Assembly: GCA_963758555.1 (NCBI GenBank)
Contig: CAVWVW010000004.1
Span: 186,001-250,000 of the forward strand
Direction: 5' to 3'
From: CAIUMH01 sp963758555
GTDB lineage: Bacteria; Actinomycetota; Acidimicrobiia; Acidimicrobiales; RAAP-2
DNA: 64,000 bases
Positions within the stretch are counted from its first letter, which is position 1, and each line of letters begins with the position of its first letter. Below the pieces are notes generated by a model, which saw only the letters and a list, made by a program, of their open reading frames with translations, was not told the DNA's origin and did no database searches. Of the stretch, positions 9,202 to 18,176 are shown piece by piece. The position numbers were made by a program, and so were the translations under genes.

Positions 9202-9639
9202 TCAGGCCTTCTCTGAGGCCGCGGGCATCGGGCGGGTCGGGTCGTGTGGCCGACCGGAGTCCGCGGTGCCGTTCTTGCGCAGGAAGGTCATCTTGCGCGT
9301 CGCCAAGCGCCACCCCACGCTGGTGCGCTCATAGGTGTCGGTGTACCAGCCGATCCTCATCGCATGGGTCGTCTGGTCCACGAAGCAGAGCGGGACCTGA
9401 CCGGTGCCCGTGTCGCCGGTGATCTCCATCGAGGGCGTGCCGGTCAGGAAGAGGCCCTTGGGCGCTGCCTCGACCAGAACGGGGAAGTCGCTCAGCGCAT
9501 AGGTCTCGCCGAAGGCGCTGTAGGTCCCATCAGGCGTGAAGACGTCGATCACGGCGTCGACGTCGTTCTTGGTCATGCCCACGGCGTAGCGAGCACAGAG
9601 CTGCTCGATCTCGATGATGTCCTCTAGGGGAAGTGCCAT
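9202..9639 (-). CDS. SnoaL-like / NTF2-fold protein
   Basis: A 145-residue cone-shaped alpha+beta barrel protein of the SnoaL-like family. The N-terminal helix IIEIEQLCARYAVGMTKNDVDAVIDVFTPDG is typical; the last part includes YERTSVGWRLATRKMTFLRK. A strong AGGAG precedes the ATG. Relatives include steroid isomerase-like, dehydratase and cyclase enzymes, but many have no known activity. It lies between the Rieske/amidohydrolase genes and an acyl-CoA dehydrogenase pair on the same strand, so it probably acts in that catabolic route. Confidence 0.85.
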   Translation of the reverse strand: MALPLEDIIEIEQLCARYAVGMTKNDVDAVIDVFTPDGTYSAFGETYALSDFPVLVEAAPKGLFLTGTPSMEITGDTGTGQVPLCFVDQTTHAMRIGWYTDTYERTSVGWRLATRKMTFLRKNGTADSGRPHDPTRPMPAASEKA

Positions 9640-9736
9640 GTGCTCTCTCCTGATGGTGAACGCGCTCGTCGGTGCGAACGCTGCCTGGCTGGTGCGGCTC
9701 CGGGCACCCGCGCTCGAGCGACGTCCCGACGACCGC

Positions 9737-10984
9737 TCAGTGGCCCTTGTAGATCTTGCCGTCCTTCATCACGAAGCGCACGTCCTCGAGCAGCGTGATG
9801 TCCTGGGAGGGATCGCCCGGCACCGCGATGATGTCCGCCAGCAAGCCAGCTTCGAGTCGACCACGGTCGTCTTCGACTTGACCCAGCTCTGCGCTGACCG
9901 TCGTCGCCGCCTGGATCGCCTGCATCGGCGTCATGCCCCGGTCAACGAGGGCCCAGAGCTCCTTGGCACCGTGGCCATGTGGTGTGGCAGGGGCGTCGGT
10001 GCCCGTGCAGATCCTGACCCCCATCTCGATCGCCTTGTGCAAGGTGGCGCGCGCCCTTGGGAACAAGACGGCGGCCTTCGCCTGCTGGATGGGACCCGCC
10101 TTCGAGACGTCGAGTCCCTCGGAGAGATAGCTGGTGGGCACCAGGAACGTGCCGTGCTCCACCATCAGCGCCAAGGTCTCATCGCTCGCCAGCGAGCCGT
10201 GCTCGATGCAGTCGATGCCCGCACGGATGCAGGCCCGGATGGCGGCATCGCCATGGGCATGAGCTGCCACGTGCACCCCGGCCCGGTGGGCCTCGTCAGC
10301 GATCGCCGCGAACTCCTCATCGGAGTACGACTGCGCGCCCGGAGGGCCGCTGACTGACATGATGCCGCCCGACGCCGACACCTTGATCACCTTGGCGCCG
10401 TACTTCAGCTGGTAGCGAACGGCCTTGCGCACCTCGGAGACACCGTCGGCCACGCCCTCTTCGACGCTGAGCGGCATGATGTGCGGCGCCAGGCCGCGGA
10501 ACATCGTGGGCTCGAGGTGCCCGCCGGTCGGCGAGATGGCGTGCCCGGCCGGGATGATGCGGGGCCCGTCGACGAAGCCGTTGTCGATGGCGCGCATCAG
10601 GTCCACGTCGAGCAGGAAGCCAGCGGTCTTGACCATGAGCCCGAGGTTCCGCACGGTGGTGAAGCCAGCCAGCAGCGTCGTCTTGGCGTTGTAGACGCCG
10701 CGCAGCGAGCGGTAGACGGGATCGTCGGTGACGCCGTGCAGGGGGAGCGGCAGACCGGTGGGCGTCTCGGGACCCCCGATGAGCAGGTTCAGCTCCATGT
10801 CCATGAGCCCCGGCAGCAAGGTGACGTCGCCGAGGTCGATCTCGTGAGCACCCTCGGGCAGCTCGGTGGGGTTGACCGCCGAGATCAGGTTCCCCTCGAC
10901 AACGATCGTCGCCGGGGAGTGGACCTCGCCGGCCGCGGTGTCGATGTAGCGGGCCGCTCGAAGGACGGTGACCTCGTCGCTCAC
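9737..10984 (-). CDS. Amidohydrolase-family protein lacking the HxH metal motif
   Basis: A 415-residue imidazolonepropionase-like amidohydrolase. Conserved parts are VHSPATIVVEGNLI, GAKVIKVSASGG (the Lys region), HVAAHAHGDAAIRACI, IDCIEHGS, CTGTDAPATPHGHG and the C-terminal DIIAVPGDPSQDI. Where the family has PGLIDxHxH, this protein reads PGLMDMELNLLIGG, so both His of the first metal motif are replaced (Glu and Asn). A one-metal or otherwise altered centre is likely if it is catalytic. The start is GTG, overlapping the stop of the 111-residue gene upstream (GTGA), within the Rieske operon. Confidence 0.85.
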   Translation of the reverse strand: MSDEVTVLRAARYIDTAAGEVHSPATIVVEGNLISAVNPTELPEGAHEIDLGDVTLLPGLMDMELNLLIGGPETPTGLPLPLHGVTDDPVYRSLRGVYNAKTTLLAGFTTVRNLGLMVKTAGFLLDVDLMRAIDNGFVDGPRIIPAGHAISPTGGHLEPTMFRGLAPHIMPLSVEEGVADGVSEVRKAVRYQLKYGAKVIKVSASGGIMSVSGPPGAQSYSDEEFAAIADEAHRAGVHVAAHAHGDAAIRACIRAGIDCIEHGSLASDETLALMVEHGTFLVPTSYLSEGLDVSKAGPIQQAKAAVLFPRARATLHKAIEMGVRICTGTDAPATPHGHGAKELWALVDRGMTPMQAIQAATTVSAELGQVEDDRGRLEAGLLADIIAVPGDPSQDITLLEDVRFVMKDGKIYKGH

Positions 10985-11316
10985 AGCGGTGCTTCCAGCC
11001 AGAGGTCGATGGCGGCCGCTCCGGTGTCAGGGATCGTGGGCTGGCGCCAGAGCTCGACCGAGAACGAGATCTGGATCAGCGAGAAGAGCAGGTACAGCAG
11101 GTTGGTGTCCTGCTCGTTGAGCTCGTGAAGGTCCTTCGTGTCGAGATAGGCCCTCGCCTCGTCGAGGCGGCCGATCGCCGCGTCGTAGAAGGGCTGCAGG
11201 TCGTCCATGGTGCTCTGGCCCCGACGGGCGAAGCGCTCGCGCTCGGTCTCCAAGCACCACGTGGGAGCAAAGGGCTCCAAATCAGCGAACTCCGGTGGCA
11301 GCATCGTGGTGCTCAT
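10981..11316 (-). CDS. Small conserved-looking protein between Rieske oxygenase and amidohydrolase
   Basis: A 111-residue soluble acidic protein without a signal peptide or membrane segment. I do not recognise a named family. Predicted helices dominate (FYDAAIGRLDEARAYLDTK, EQDTNLLYLLFSLIQISFSVELWRQ). Its start overlaps the Rieske alpha-subunit stop region (ATGA) and its stop overlaps the amidohydrolase start, so translation of the three is coupled. It could be a small partner subunit of the oxygenase; that is inference from position only. Confidence 0.75.
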   Translation of the reverse strand: MSTTMLPPEFADLEPFAPTWCLETERERFARRGQSTMDDLQPFYDAAIGRLDEARAYLDTKDLHELNEQDTNLLYLLFSLIQISFSVELWRQPTIPDTGAAAIDLWLEAPL

Positions 11317-12590
11317 CAGCTCGTCGCTCCCTCAAGGGTGCTCTGGTAGGCCTCGACCTGGTCACGAGCCTCTTTGTGCAGATGGCGGACCAAGACCTCT
11401 TGGTCGTTGAGCACGTACTCGGAGATGACCCGGGACTCGAGCATCTTCTGCGTGGCCTCCAGGGTGTTGGCGTCTTGGAGCCCGTACTCCTTGAAGCTCA
11501 CGCAGGCCAGCTCGTGCGCCAGGCGCTCCGTGGCGTTCTTCGCCGGCACGAAGTAGAGGCTGGATTCGAAGACGTGGGTGTTCACCGACGTCGGCCAGTA
11601 GTGATACGTCAGGTACCAGCCGCCTGCCCAGATCAAGATCACGAAGTTCGGCCACAGGTTGTACGAGTCAAGCCCCCACGGCTCGGCGTCACCCGGGTTC
11701 ACCCCGGGCACGCTCAGATCCTCGGCGTCTGAGTGCTCCCACGGCCCGAAGAGGCCGCTGCGGAGCTTCGCCTCGATCGGCTTGATCATGTCGATGGGCT
11801 GGTCTTCGCCGCGCACGCCACCGGTCGAGACGACACGGTGCGGACCCTCGATCTTGTAGAACGGCGCCTCGAAGCCGAACTCCTGGATCATGTGGGTGAA
11901 CTTGGTCGGCGTCTGGCCGCCGTGCAGATAGGGCGCGTGGTAGAACTCCTGGAACGCGTCCATGAAGAGCTTCCAGTTCGCTCCCACCTTTGCTCGGTAG
12001 GCGTAGCGCTCGGTCATCTCGCCGAAGGGGTAGTCGCTGAGCTCGAGGACCATCGGGCCCAAGAAGTCAGTCAGGTTCTGCTCGGGCTCGTCAGCGACGT
12101 TCACGAAGATGAACCCGGCCCAGACGTCGCAGTGCACGGGGATCAGCCCATAGGCGTCTTTGTCGAGGTCGAAGAACTCGCCCTCTTGGGGGATCTCGGC
12201 CAGGGAGCCATCGAGCTCGTAGCTCCACATGTGGTACTTGCACGTGAACTTGCGGCAGTTGCCCCGGATCTCTTCGCCCGGGTAGTCCGTCCACGCCAGC
12301 TTGTTGCCTCGGTGGCGACAGATGTTGTGGAAGGCCCGGATCTCGCCGTCTTGCCCGCGGACCACGATGATCGAGGTGTTGGCGACCACCAGCTCTTTGG
12401 TGAAGAAGGAGCCCTTGCGGGGAAGCTCCTCGACGCGGCCGACGTTGAGCCAGGCCTTCTTGAAGATCGCCTCGCGCTCGAGCTCGTAGAACTCCGGCGA
12501 GATCGAGTCTTCGGTGGGGACGGGACCCGTGCCGAGATCCGGGTAGTGCTCGGTCCAGCTGCCTTCAGCCGGCTTTGCGTAACGGGCCAT
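11316..12590 (-). CDS. Rieske non-heme iron oxygenase, alpha subunit
   Basis: A ring-hydroxylating-type oxygenase component of 424 residues. The Rieske [2Fe-2S] ligands are clear as CRH (in NICRHRGNKLAW) and C-K-Y-H (in KFTCKYHMWSYELDG). The catalytic domain shows the mononuclear iron His pair in FQEFYHAPYLHGG. No beta subunit, ferredoxin or reductase gene is adjacent, so electron donors must come from elsewhere. It is the first gene of a minus-strand operon (this gene, a small protein, amidohydrolase, SnoaL-like, two dehydrogenase subunits). The substrate is unknown; steroid, terpenoid or aromatic compounds are all possible. Confidence 0.92.
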   Translation of the reverse strand: MARYAKPAEGSWTEHYPDLGTGPVPTEDSISPEFYELEREAIFKKAWLNVGRVEELPRKGSFFTKELVVANTSIIVVRGQDGEIRAFHNICRHRGNKLAWTDYPGEEIRGNCRKFTCKYHMWSYELDGSLAEIPQEGEFFDLDKDAYGLIPVHCDVWAGFIFVNVADEPEQNLTDFLGPMVLELSDYPFGEMTERYAYRAKVGANWKLFMDAFQEFYHAPYLHGGQTPTKFTHMIQEFGFEAPFYKIEGPHRVVSTGGVRGEDQPIDMIKPIEAKLRSGLFGPWEHSDAEDLSVPGVNPGDAEPWGLDSYNLWPNFVILIWAGGWYLTYHYWPTSVNTHVFESSLYFVPAKNATERLAHELACVSFKEYGLQDANTLEATQKMLESRVISEYVLNDQEVLVRHLHKEARDQVEAYQSTLEGATS

Positions 12591-12714
12591 CAGTTACCCC
12601 TCCCACACGGCGATCGTCGACCAGCCGATTCTTCGTATGCCTTCCGCTCCCACCTGGGGGCCGAAGGCGTCGCTTCCCTAGCCAAGCACGCGACGTGCCG
12701 GGTTGGAAACTATC

Positions 12715-12726
12715 TCAACTACTTGA
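12715..12726. promoter_or_regulatory. Operator-like palindrome TCAA-CTAC-TTGA
   Basis: This lies 125 bp upstream of the Rieske oxygenase start, in the gap after the SDR gene end. The arms TCAA/TTGA are perfect, and the wider match CTCAACTACTTGACG resembles the site at 2437-2448. It probably binds a TetR-, GntR- or MarR-type repressor; the sequence alone does not say which. Confidence 0.4.
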
Positions 12727-12763
12727 CGAGCGCAACGGCCGGGGAGCGGCGAGCACCCCCGCT

Positions 12764-13507
12764 TTAGAGGTACCAACCGCCGTTCACGTTGATCTGCTGA
12801 CCGGTGATGTAGCCGGCGTCCTCTGAGCAGAGGAAGGCACAGGCGGCCGCGATGTCGTCGGCCGTCCCAGGGTGGCCCATGGGCGCTCTCGTCATGAGCT
12901 GCTCGAGCGGCGGGAGCGCTCCTTCATCGATCGGTCGAGCCATCATCGGGGTGTAGATGACACCCGGCGGGATCGTGTTGACCGTGATCCCGAACGCGGC
13001 GTACTCAAGGGCCAGAGCCTTGGTCAGCGCGATGACCCCGCCCTTGGATGCCACGTAGCTGGCCATCCGCTTGGTGCCGTGCTGGGCGCTCGACGACGAG
13101 ATCGTGACGACCCGGCCCCACTTGCGCTCGAGCATGTCCGGGAGCGCGGCTTGGAGGCAGTGGAAAGTGCCCGACAGGTTGACGGCCAGCATCTTGTCCC
13201 ACTGGGCCTCCGTGATGTCAAGGAAGTCGACGAAGGCCTCGATCCCGGCGCTCGTCACCATGATCTCTATCGGTCCGAGGGCTTGGCGCGCCGTGTCGAC
13301 CGCAGCGAACACGTCAGCTCGGTTGCTCACGTCGACGCCGAGAGCGATGGCGTTCGCGCCCTCCCCTCGGAGCCGCTCAGCCACCTCCTCAGCGGCATCG
13401 ACGTTGAGATCCATCAGGGCGACGGCGTCGCCTCGTCGGGTCAGGTGCTCGGAGATGGCGAGACCCATACCGGATCCTGCGCCCGTGACCACGGCGGTGC
13501 GACTCAT
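12764..13507 (-). CDS. SDR family oxidoreductase (FabG-like)
   Basis: A classical short-chain dehydrogenase of 247 residues. It has the cofactor loop TGAGSGMG (residues 8-15), acidic Asp after beta-2 (LMDLN, suggesting NAD preference), SAGI, the catalytic Ser region TISSSSAQHG, and YVASKGG with the YxxxK pair. The C-terminal NVNGGWYL is typical. AAGG precedes the ATG. It is divergent from the F420-type oxidoreductase at 13703, with an operator-like palindrome between. The substrate is unknown. Confidence 0.92.
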   Translation of the reverse strand: MSRTAVVTGAGSGMGLAISEHLTRRGDAVALMDLNVDAAEEVAERLRGEGANAIALGVDVSNRADVFAAVDTARQALGPIEIMVTSAGIEAFVDFLDITEAQWDKMLAVNLSGTFHCLQAALPDMLERKWGRVVTISSSSAQHGTKRMASYVASKGGVIALTKALALEYAAFGITVNTIPPGVIYTPMMARPIDEGALPPLEQLMTRAPMGHPGTADDIAAACAFLCSEDAGYITGQQINVNGGWYL

Positions 13508-13666
13508 GGGACCTTCTCTCTTTCAGCCAGGCCAGCGGGCGGTCAGTGCGCTCAGCATCGACTGCTCCTTGACGTTCCGCCGCGGAACTTAGCAGCGGTC
13601 CGAAAGGCGTCAAGGGCTGCTCGAGCCAGGGTCTCGGCAGCCATCGTGCCTACACTTGCCCCGAAA

Positions 13667-13678
13667 CCAAGTACTTGA
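13667..13678. promoter_or_regulatory. Operator-like palindrome around CAAGTACTTG
   Basis: CAAGTACTTG (13668-13677) is a perfect 10-bp palindrome 25 bases before the ATG of the LLM oxidoreductase and within the divergent gap to the SDR gene. With flanks it reads CCAA-GTAC-TTGA, a one-arm mismatch to the TCAANNNNTTGA sites at 2437 and 12715. Confidence 0.4.
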
Positions 13679-13702
13679 TGATCACCCGAGAGCGGAGGCG
13701 AG

Positions 13703-14656
13703 ATGCGACTTGGACTGATGGTGGGTCCCGAGCGACGCCAGTACGCGACCAAGGTCGAGCGGATCCAGGACCTGGTCCGCTGGGCCGAAGACGCGGGCCT
13801 CTCGTCGGTGTGGCTCCCTCAGATCCCCGACGAGTTCGACGTGCTCACGATGGCGGCGATCGCGGGGCTGGCGACGAGTCGCATCGAGATCGGCACCGCC
13901 ATCGTGCCCATCCAGCCACGCCACCCCATCGCCCTGGCGCAGCAAGCGCTCTCCGTCCAAGCGATCTGCGAGGGCAGGCTCGCCCTCGGCCTCGGCGTCT
14001 CGCACCACTGGATCATGGAAGAGATGCTCGGCATCCCCTACGAGAAGCCAGCGCGGACCATGGAGTGCTACCTCGACGTCTTGGAGCAGGCGTTCGCCGG
14101 CCCGGGACCCATTGACGTGGAGAACGAGCAGTTCTCGATCCACAACCCCCTCGACATCACCGACATCAAGCGCACCACCGTGCTGCTGGCGGCCCTGGGG
14201 CCTCGCATGCTCAAGATGGCCGGCGAGCGAGCCGACGGGACGAGCCTGTGGCTGGCGGACGAGCGGGCGATCGCCTCGCACGTCGTGCCCAGCATCACCA
14301 AGGCCGCAGAGGATGCCGGCCGACCCGCGCCACGTGTGCTCGCCGGCATCCCGGTGTGCCTCTGCGGCAGCGACGAGGTCGACGACGCCATCGAGCAGAC
14401 CAACCGGGCGCTGTCCGAAGCCGAGATCTCGCCCAACTACCAAAAGCTCCTCGACCTGGGCGACGCGTCGTCGATCGGCGACATCGCGGCCGTCGGTGAC
14501 GAGGCCGCCGTCGAGCGGCGGCTTCGCAGCTACGCCGATGCCGGGGTCACTGACATCTCCTCTCGTGTCGTGCCTCTGGGATCAACTCGAGACGAGGCCA
14601 GGGCGTCGGCCCAGCGAACCCGAGAGCTGCTCGCCTCGCTGCAAGGATCGCTCTAA
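13703..14656 (+). CDS. LLM-class (probably F420-dependent) oxidoreductase
   Basis: A luciferase-like TIM-barrel monooxygenase/dehydrogenase of 317 residues: MRLGLMVGPERRQ, GTAIVPIQPRHPIALAQQAL, RLALGLGVSHHWIMEEMLGIPY, VLLAALGPRMLKMAGERADG. The pattern matches the actinobacterial F420-binding group better than the FMN luciferases. GGAGG precedes the ATG. It is divergent from the SDR gene and shares an operator-like palindrome with it. Hydride transfer to or from an alcohol or enone is likely; the substrate is unknown. Confidence 0.88.
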   Translation: MRLGLMVGPERRQYATKVERIQDLVRWAEDAGLSSVWLPQIPDEFDVLTMAAIAGLATSRIEIGTAIVPIQPRHPIALAQQALSVQAICEGRLALGLGVSHHWIMEEMLGIPYEKPARTMECYLDVLEQAFAGPGPIDVENEQFSIHNPLDITDIKRTTVLLAALGPRMLKMAGERADGTSLWLADERAIASHVVPSITKAAEDAGRPAPRVLAGIPVCLCGSDEVDDAIEQTNRALSEAEISPNYQKLLDLGDASSIGDIAAVGDEAAVERRLRSYADAGVTDISSRVVPLGSTRDEARASAQRTRELLASLQGSL

Positions 14657-14780
14657 GGGAACGACGACGCGCTCGACGAGCCGACGTCCGAAAAAAGGGC
14701 GCCCAGTAGGACTTTCGTCTAACATCGCCCGCACGCGCACCGCCGGCTGCGCCCTTTCAGACCACGAGACGGGGTGTGGC

Positions 14781-15782
14781 GTGGAGCGTGAAGCCTCGAG
14801 CGAGCAGCCAGAGCCGGCCGTGGTCTCTGCTCCCTCAGCGGTCATCGAGCGCCCGTCGCGGACGGTGCCACGCCTGCGGAGCGTCGCCGCCTGGCTCCTC
14901 GTGGTGCTGGCCTGCCTGGCCATCCCTCTCTCGGTGGTCACGTTCTGGGCCACGAGGACCATCTCCGACAAGGAGCAGTTCGTCTCCACGCTCTCGCCCT
15001 TGGCCACGGATCCGACGGTGGTCAGCGCCATCAGCCAGCACATCTCCGACCAGATCATCAACGAGATCAAGGCGCACCCTGATCTCAACGGTCCGGTCTT
15101 GACCGCACTCGAGCCCAAGCTCAGAGCCCAGGTCACCAAGGCCGTCGAGACCCACCGGTTCGCCGTGGTCTGGACCAAAGCGCTGGGCGCCACCCACGCG
15201 GTGCTCATCACGGCTCTCGACGGACGAGGCGACCCCCGCTCGCACCTCGTGGTCAACCTCAAGCCGATGGCGAGGGATGCGGTCAAGCGGCTCGATGCTC
15301 AGGGCATCACCCAGTTCGACCAGCTGGTCAACGGACCCGGAGCTGCACCCATCCAGATCAAGGTCACCTCGATCAACGACGTCCAGAAGGTCCACGGCGC
15401 CTACCACCTGCTCAAGACGATCGAGTGGGTGCTCCCCCTGGTGGGCCTCTTGGCCATCGTGGGCGCCGTCCTCCTCGCTCCTCGCCGCCGTCGTGTCGTG
15501 ATCGGCTTGGGCATCGGCGTGGGCCTCATCTCGATCCTCACCCTGGTGGGACTTGCGGTGGGCCACGACGTGATCACCAGCGCCATCCACGGAGGGAGCA
15601 CGAAGAAGCAAGCTGCTGGAGCTGCCTACGACGGGCTGCTCCGCTACCTTCACACCTACTTCATCCTGCTCGCGATCGCCGCACTCCTCGCTCTGGTGGC
15701 GGCGCTCGCCACCATCGTCGTCGGACGACGACGCAAGAACCGAGACTCACCCTCAACACCGGCAGCGACTGTCGATGCCTAA
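14781..15782 (+). CDS. Membrane protein, four predicted transmembrane segments
   Basis: About 333 residues from the GTG at 14781; the frame is open far upstream, but only from here does it look like coding sequence. One transmembrane helix lies near the N-terminus (AAWLLVVLACLAIPLSVVTF). A long outside domain of about 200 residues follows (SDKEQFVSTLSPLATDPTVV onward), then three C-terminal helices (LPLVGLLAIVGAVLLAP, IGLGIGVGLISILTLVGLAV, FILLAIAALLALVAALATIVV). Such proteins are common and uncharacterised in Actinobacteria. The start codon is uncertain. No operon partner is evident. Confidence 0.7.
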   Translation: MEREASSEQPEPAVVSAPSAVIERPSRTVPRLRSVAAWLLVVLACLAIPLSVVTFWATRTISDKEQFVSTLSPLATDPTVVSAISQHISDQIINEIKAHPDLNGPVLTALEPKLRAQVTKAVETHRFAVVWTKALGATHAVLITALDGRGDPRSHLVVNLKPMARDAVKRLDAQGITQFDQLVNGPGAAPIQIKVTSINDVQKVHGAYHLLKTIEWVLPLVGLLAIVGAVLLAPRRRRVVIGLGIGVGLISILTLVGLAVGHDVITSAIHGGSTKKQAAGAAYDGLLRYLHTYFILLAIAALLALVAALATIVVGRRRKNRDSPSTPAATVDA

Positions 15783-15798
15783 CCACAAAGGACCCACC

Positions 15799-18130
15799 AT
15801 GTGCCGACGTTTCTCCACGCGCTTTCTCGTGAGCGTGCTCTCGGTCTTCGCCGCGGCCCTCGCGCTGCCCGCGCTGGCCACGAGCGCGGGCGCCGCTCCC
15901 GTCCCGAGCATCACGTCGCTCTCGGCGACGCCTTCGGCCGTCCACAGCGCGGGAAAGCTGGTCACCATCGCCATCAGGTCGAAGAACGCCCCGATCTGTC
16001 ATCTCTCGGTGTCGCCAGACACTCGCCGGCCTGCCCCAGATGCTTCCGTGCGGCTCAGGCTCAGCGAGCGAGGTCGTGACGATCCCGAAGAACACAGGTG
16101 CGCAGCGCACGTTCACCTTCAAGGTGCGGGTTGGCTCAGGTTCGAGCGCCACGTCCTCGACCACCGACGTCACGCAGCAGTCGGGGCTCTCTCCGCTCAC
16201 GTGGGGATCCTCACGCGCCGTCGATCCTCCGCAAGGAGGGCTCATCTCTGTCTCCTGCCCCACCGCACGTCTTCTGCGGGGGCATCGACACGGCGGGCAA
16301 CGTGGTCACCTGAGCAGCGGGACCTGGTCCGCTCCGCTCGCCATCGGTGTCGCGTCCACGCAAGAAGGCGAGCCCCAGATCTCGTGCTCGGCTCCTGACA
16401 CCTGTGTCGTCGTCGACGGGATCGGCAACGCCTTCGTCTACGACGGCAGCTCGTGGAGCGGCCCGACCCTCGTCGATCCTCGGCTCCTCACGGCGACGCT
16501 CTCGTGTCCCACGACGACGTTCTGCATGCTGGTCGACGTCACGGCCCAAGGTGCCACCCACATGTTCCTCTACAACGGCGCGACGTGGAGCGGGCCAACG
16601 ACGTTGCGCCACCTCTCCCTACGGCTACGGCGGCAGCAGCACGCTGTCGTGCACCTCGTCGACGTTCTGCAAGATGGCCGATGACAGCGGCGGCGTCCGC
16701 ACGTACAACGGCGTCAAGTGGGGCGCGTTCGAAGCGGATCGGCAACGAGGGCATCCTGCGCGCTCTCCTGTGCGTCCACCTCCTTCTGCGTGGCGAGCGA
16801 CTACGGCGGCGGCGTCTACACCTTCGGGGCATCTGGCTGGAGCGCCCGAACCGTGGTCGACAACTCGGGGATCGACGAGATCTCCTGCCCAACCTCCAGG
16901 TTCTGCGGTGCCTCCGACTACCTCGGCCGGGTGCTCACGCTCACCGGCACGCACTGGAGCGCACCGACGCCAGTCGCCCGTGGCGCCCACATCTACACGA
17001 TCTCGTGTGCGACCAAGACCTCATGCGCCGCTGCCGATTCCGAGACGGGCAAGGTCTTCGCCTTCGACGGCGCCGACCTGGGGCGCTCCGTCGCTGGTTG
17101 ATCCCTACGACGTCCTGATCTCGTCGTCGTGCCCGACGACGACCTTCTGCATGATGGTCGACACGAGAGGCGGCGTCCTGACCTTCAACGGCGCGACCTG
17201 GAGCCCGGTGGACGTCGTCGATCCCGGTCACGCAGCCCTCGCCGTCTCGTGCCCGAGCGCCACGATGTGCGTCATGACCGACGATGCGGGTCGAGCCTTG
17301 ATCGACGACGCCGGCACGTGGTCAGCTCCCGCCGTCGTCGATCCACACAATCGGCTGGTCTCGGTCTCGTGTCCCACGACGACGTTCTGCGCCGCCGCCG
17401 ACGATCGCGGCCGGGTCTCGTTCTACAACGGAGCGAGCTGGACGCCGCCTGCGGACGCCGGGCTGCCGGTGACACTCGGCTCCCGACGATCATCGGCGGG
17501 GGCATCGAGAAGGTCGCCTCCTCGGTGAAGCCGGTCCTCACCTCGAACCTCCCCCTGGCCTCAGAGGCGCTGCCGCCGGCCGCCGCCGTTACTCATCCGA
17601 CGGTGGTCTCGGTCGCCTTCTTCTTCTTCCCGAGCTTCCTCGTCAGCACGACACCGGGAACCAACCTGCGGACCACGATCTCGTGCCCGAGCACGACGCG
17701 CGTGCACCCTGGCTGGCGGCACCGACGTGGTGACCTACAACGGGGTGCGCTGGAGCGCTCCGCAGGCGGTGGTCGATCAGGTTCACGCTGGGCATCAGCT
17801 CGCTGTCGTGCGTCACCCGAGCGCAGTGCACCTGCGGCAACGCTCCAGGGACCCGTGGTCCGCGAGGTGGAGGGCACGTGGTCGGCACCGACCAAGCTCG
17901 TCTCGCAGGCGACGTTCCCCCAGGTCTCCTGCACCTCGGGAACGTTCTGTGGGTTCGTGGGTGGCGGCAGCTTCGCCAGCTTCAACGGGTCGAGCTGGAG
18001 CAAGAACACGCTCCTCTTCCCGTCGTTCCTCCCCTATGACCCCACCCTCGACACGGCGCTCGCCTGCTCGGGCTCATCGCTGTGCGTGGCGGCCGACGAC
18101 ACAGGCGACGTCAGCGTCGGCACGTCCTAA
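15799..18130 (+). pseudogene. Secreted Cys-pair repeat protein, many frameshifts here
   Basis: The protein begins with a clear signal peptide (FLVSVLSVFAAALALPALA, then TSAGAAPVP). After that come about 14 copies of a roughly 40-residue repeat of the form SCPTTTFCxxVDxxGxVxxYNGxxWSxPxxVD. Copies of the paired-Cys core (C-x5-C) are visible near 16250, 16385, 16503, 16651, 16769, 16881, 17003, 17128, 17247, 17367, 17680, 17812, 17927 and 18062. At least eight single-base frame changes break the frame, both gains and losses. Because the repeat continues smoothly across frames, I treat it as one gene. The pattern suggests a disulfide-stabilised beta-propeller-like surface protein. Its function is unknown. 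Confidence 0.7.
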
Positions 18131-18176
18131 GGCTCACCGAGCAGGCCGCAGCGAGCACCCGGCTGGCCCGCGCCGC

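Noticed and set aside
11733..12767. 344-codon plus-strand frame opposite the Rieske gene
   Set aside because: Antisense to a conserved Rieske oxygenase; composition is artefactual (Val/Leu/Glu/Arg-rich) and no motif is seen.
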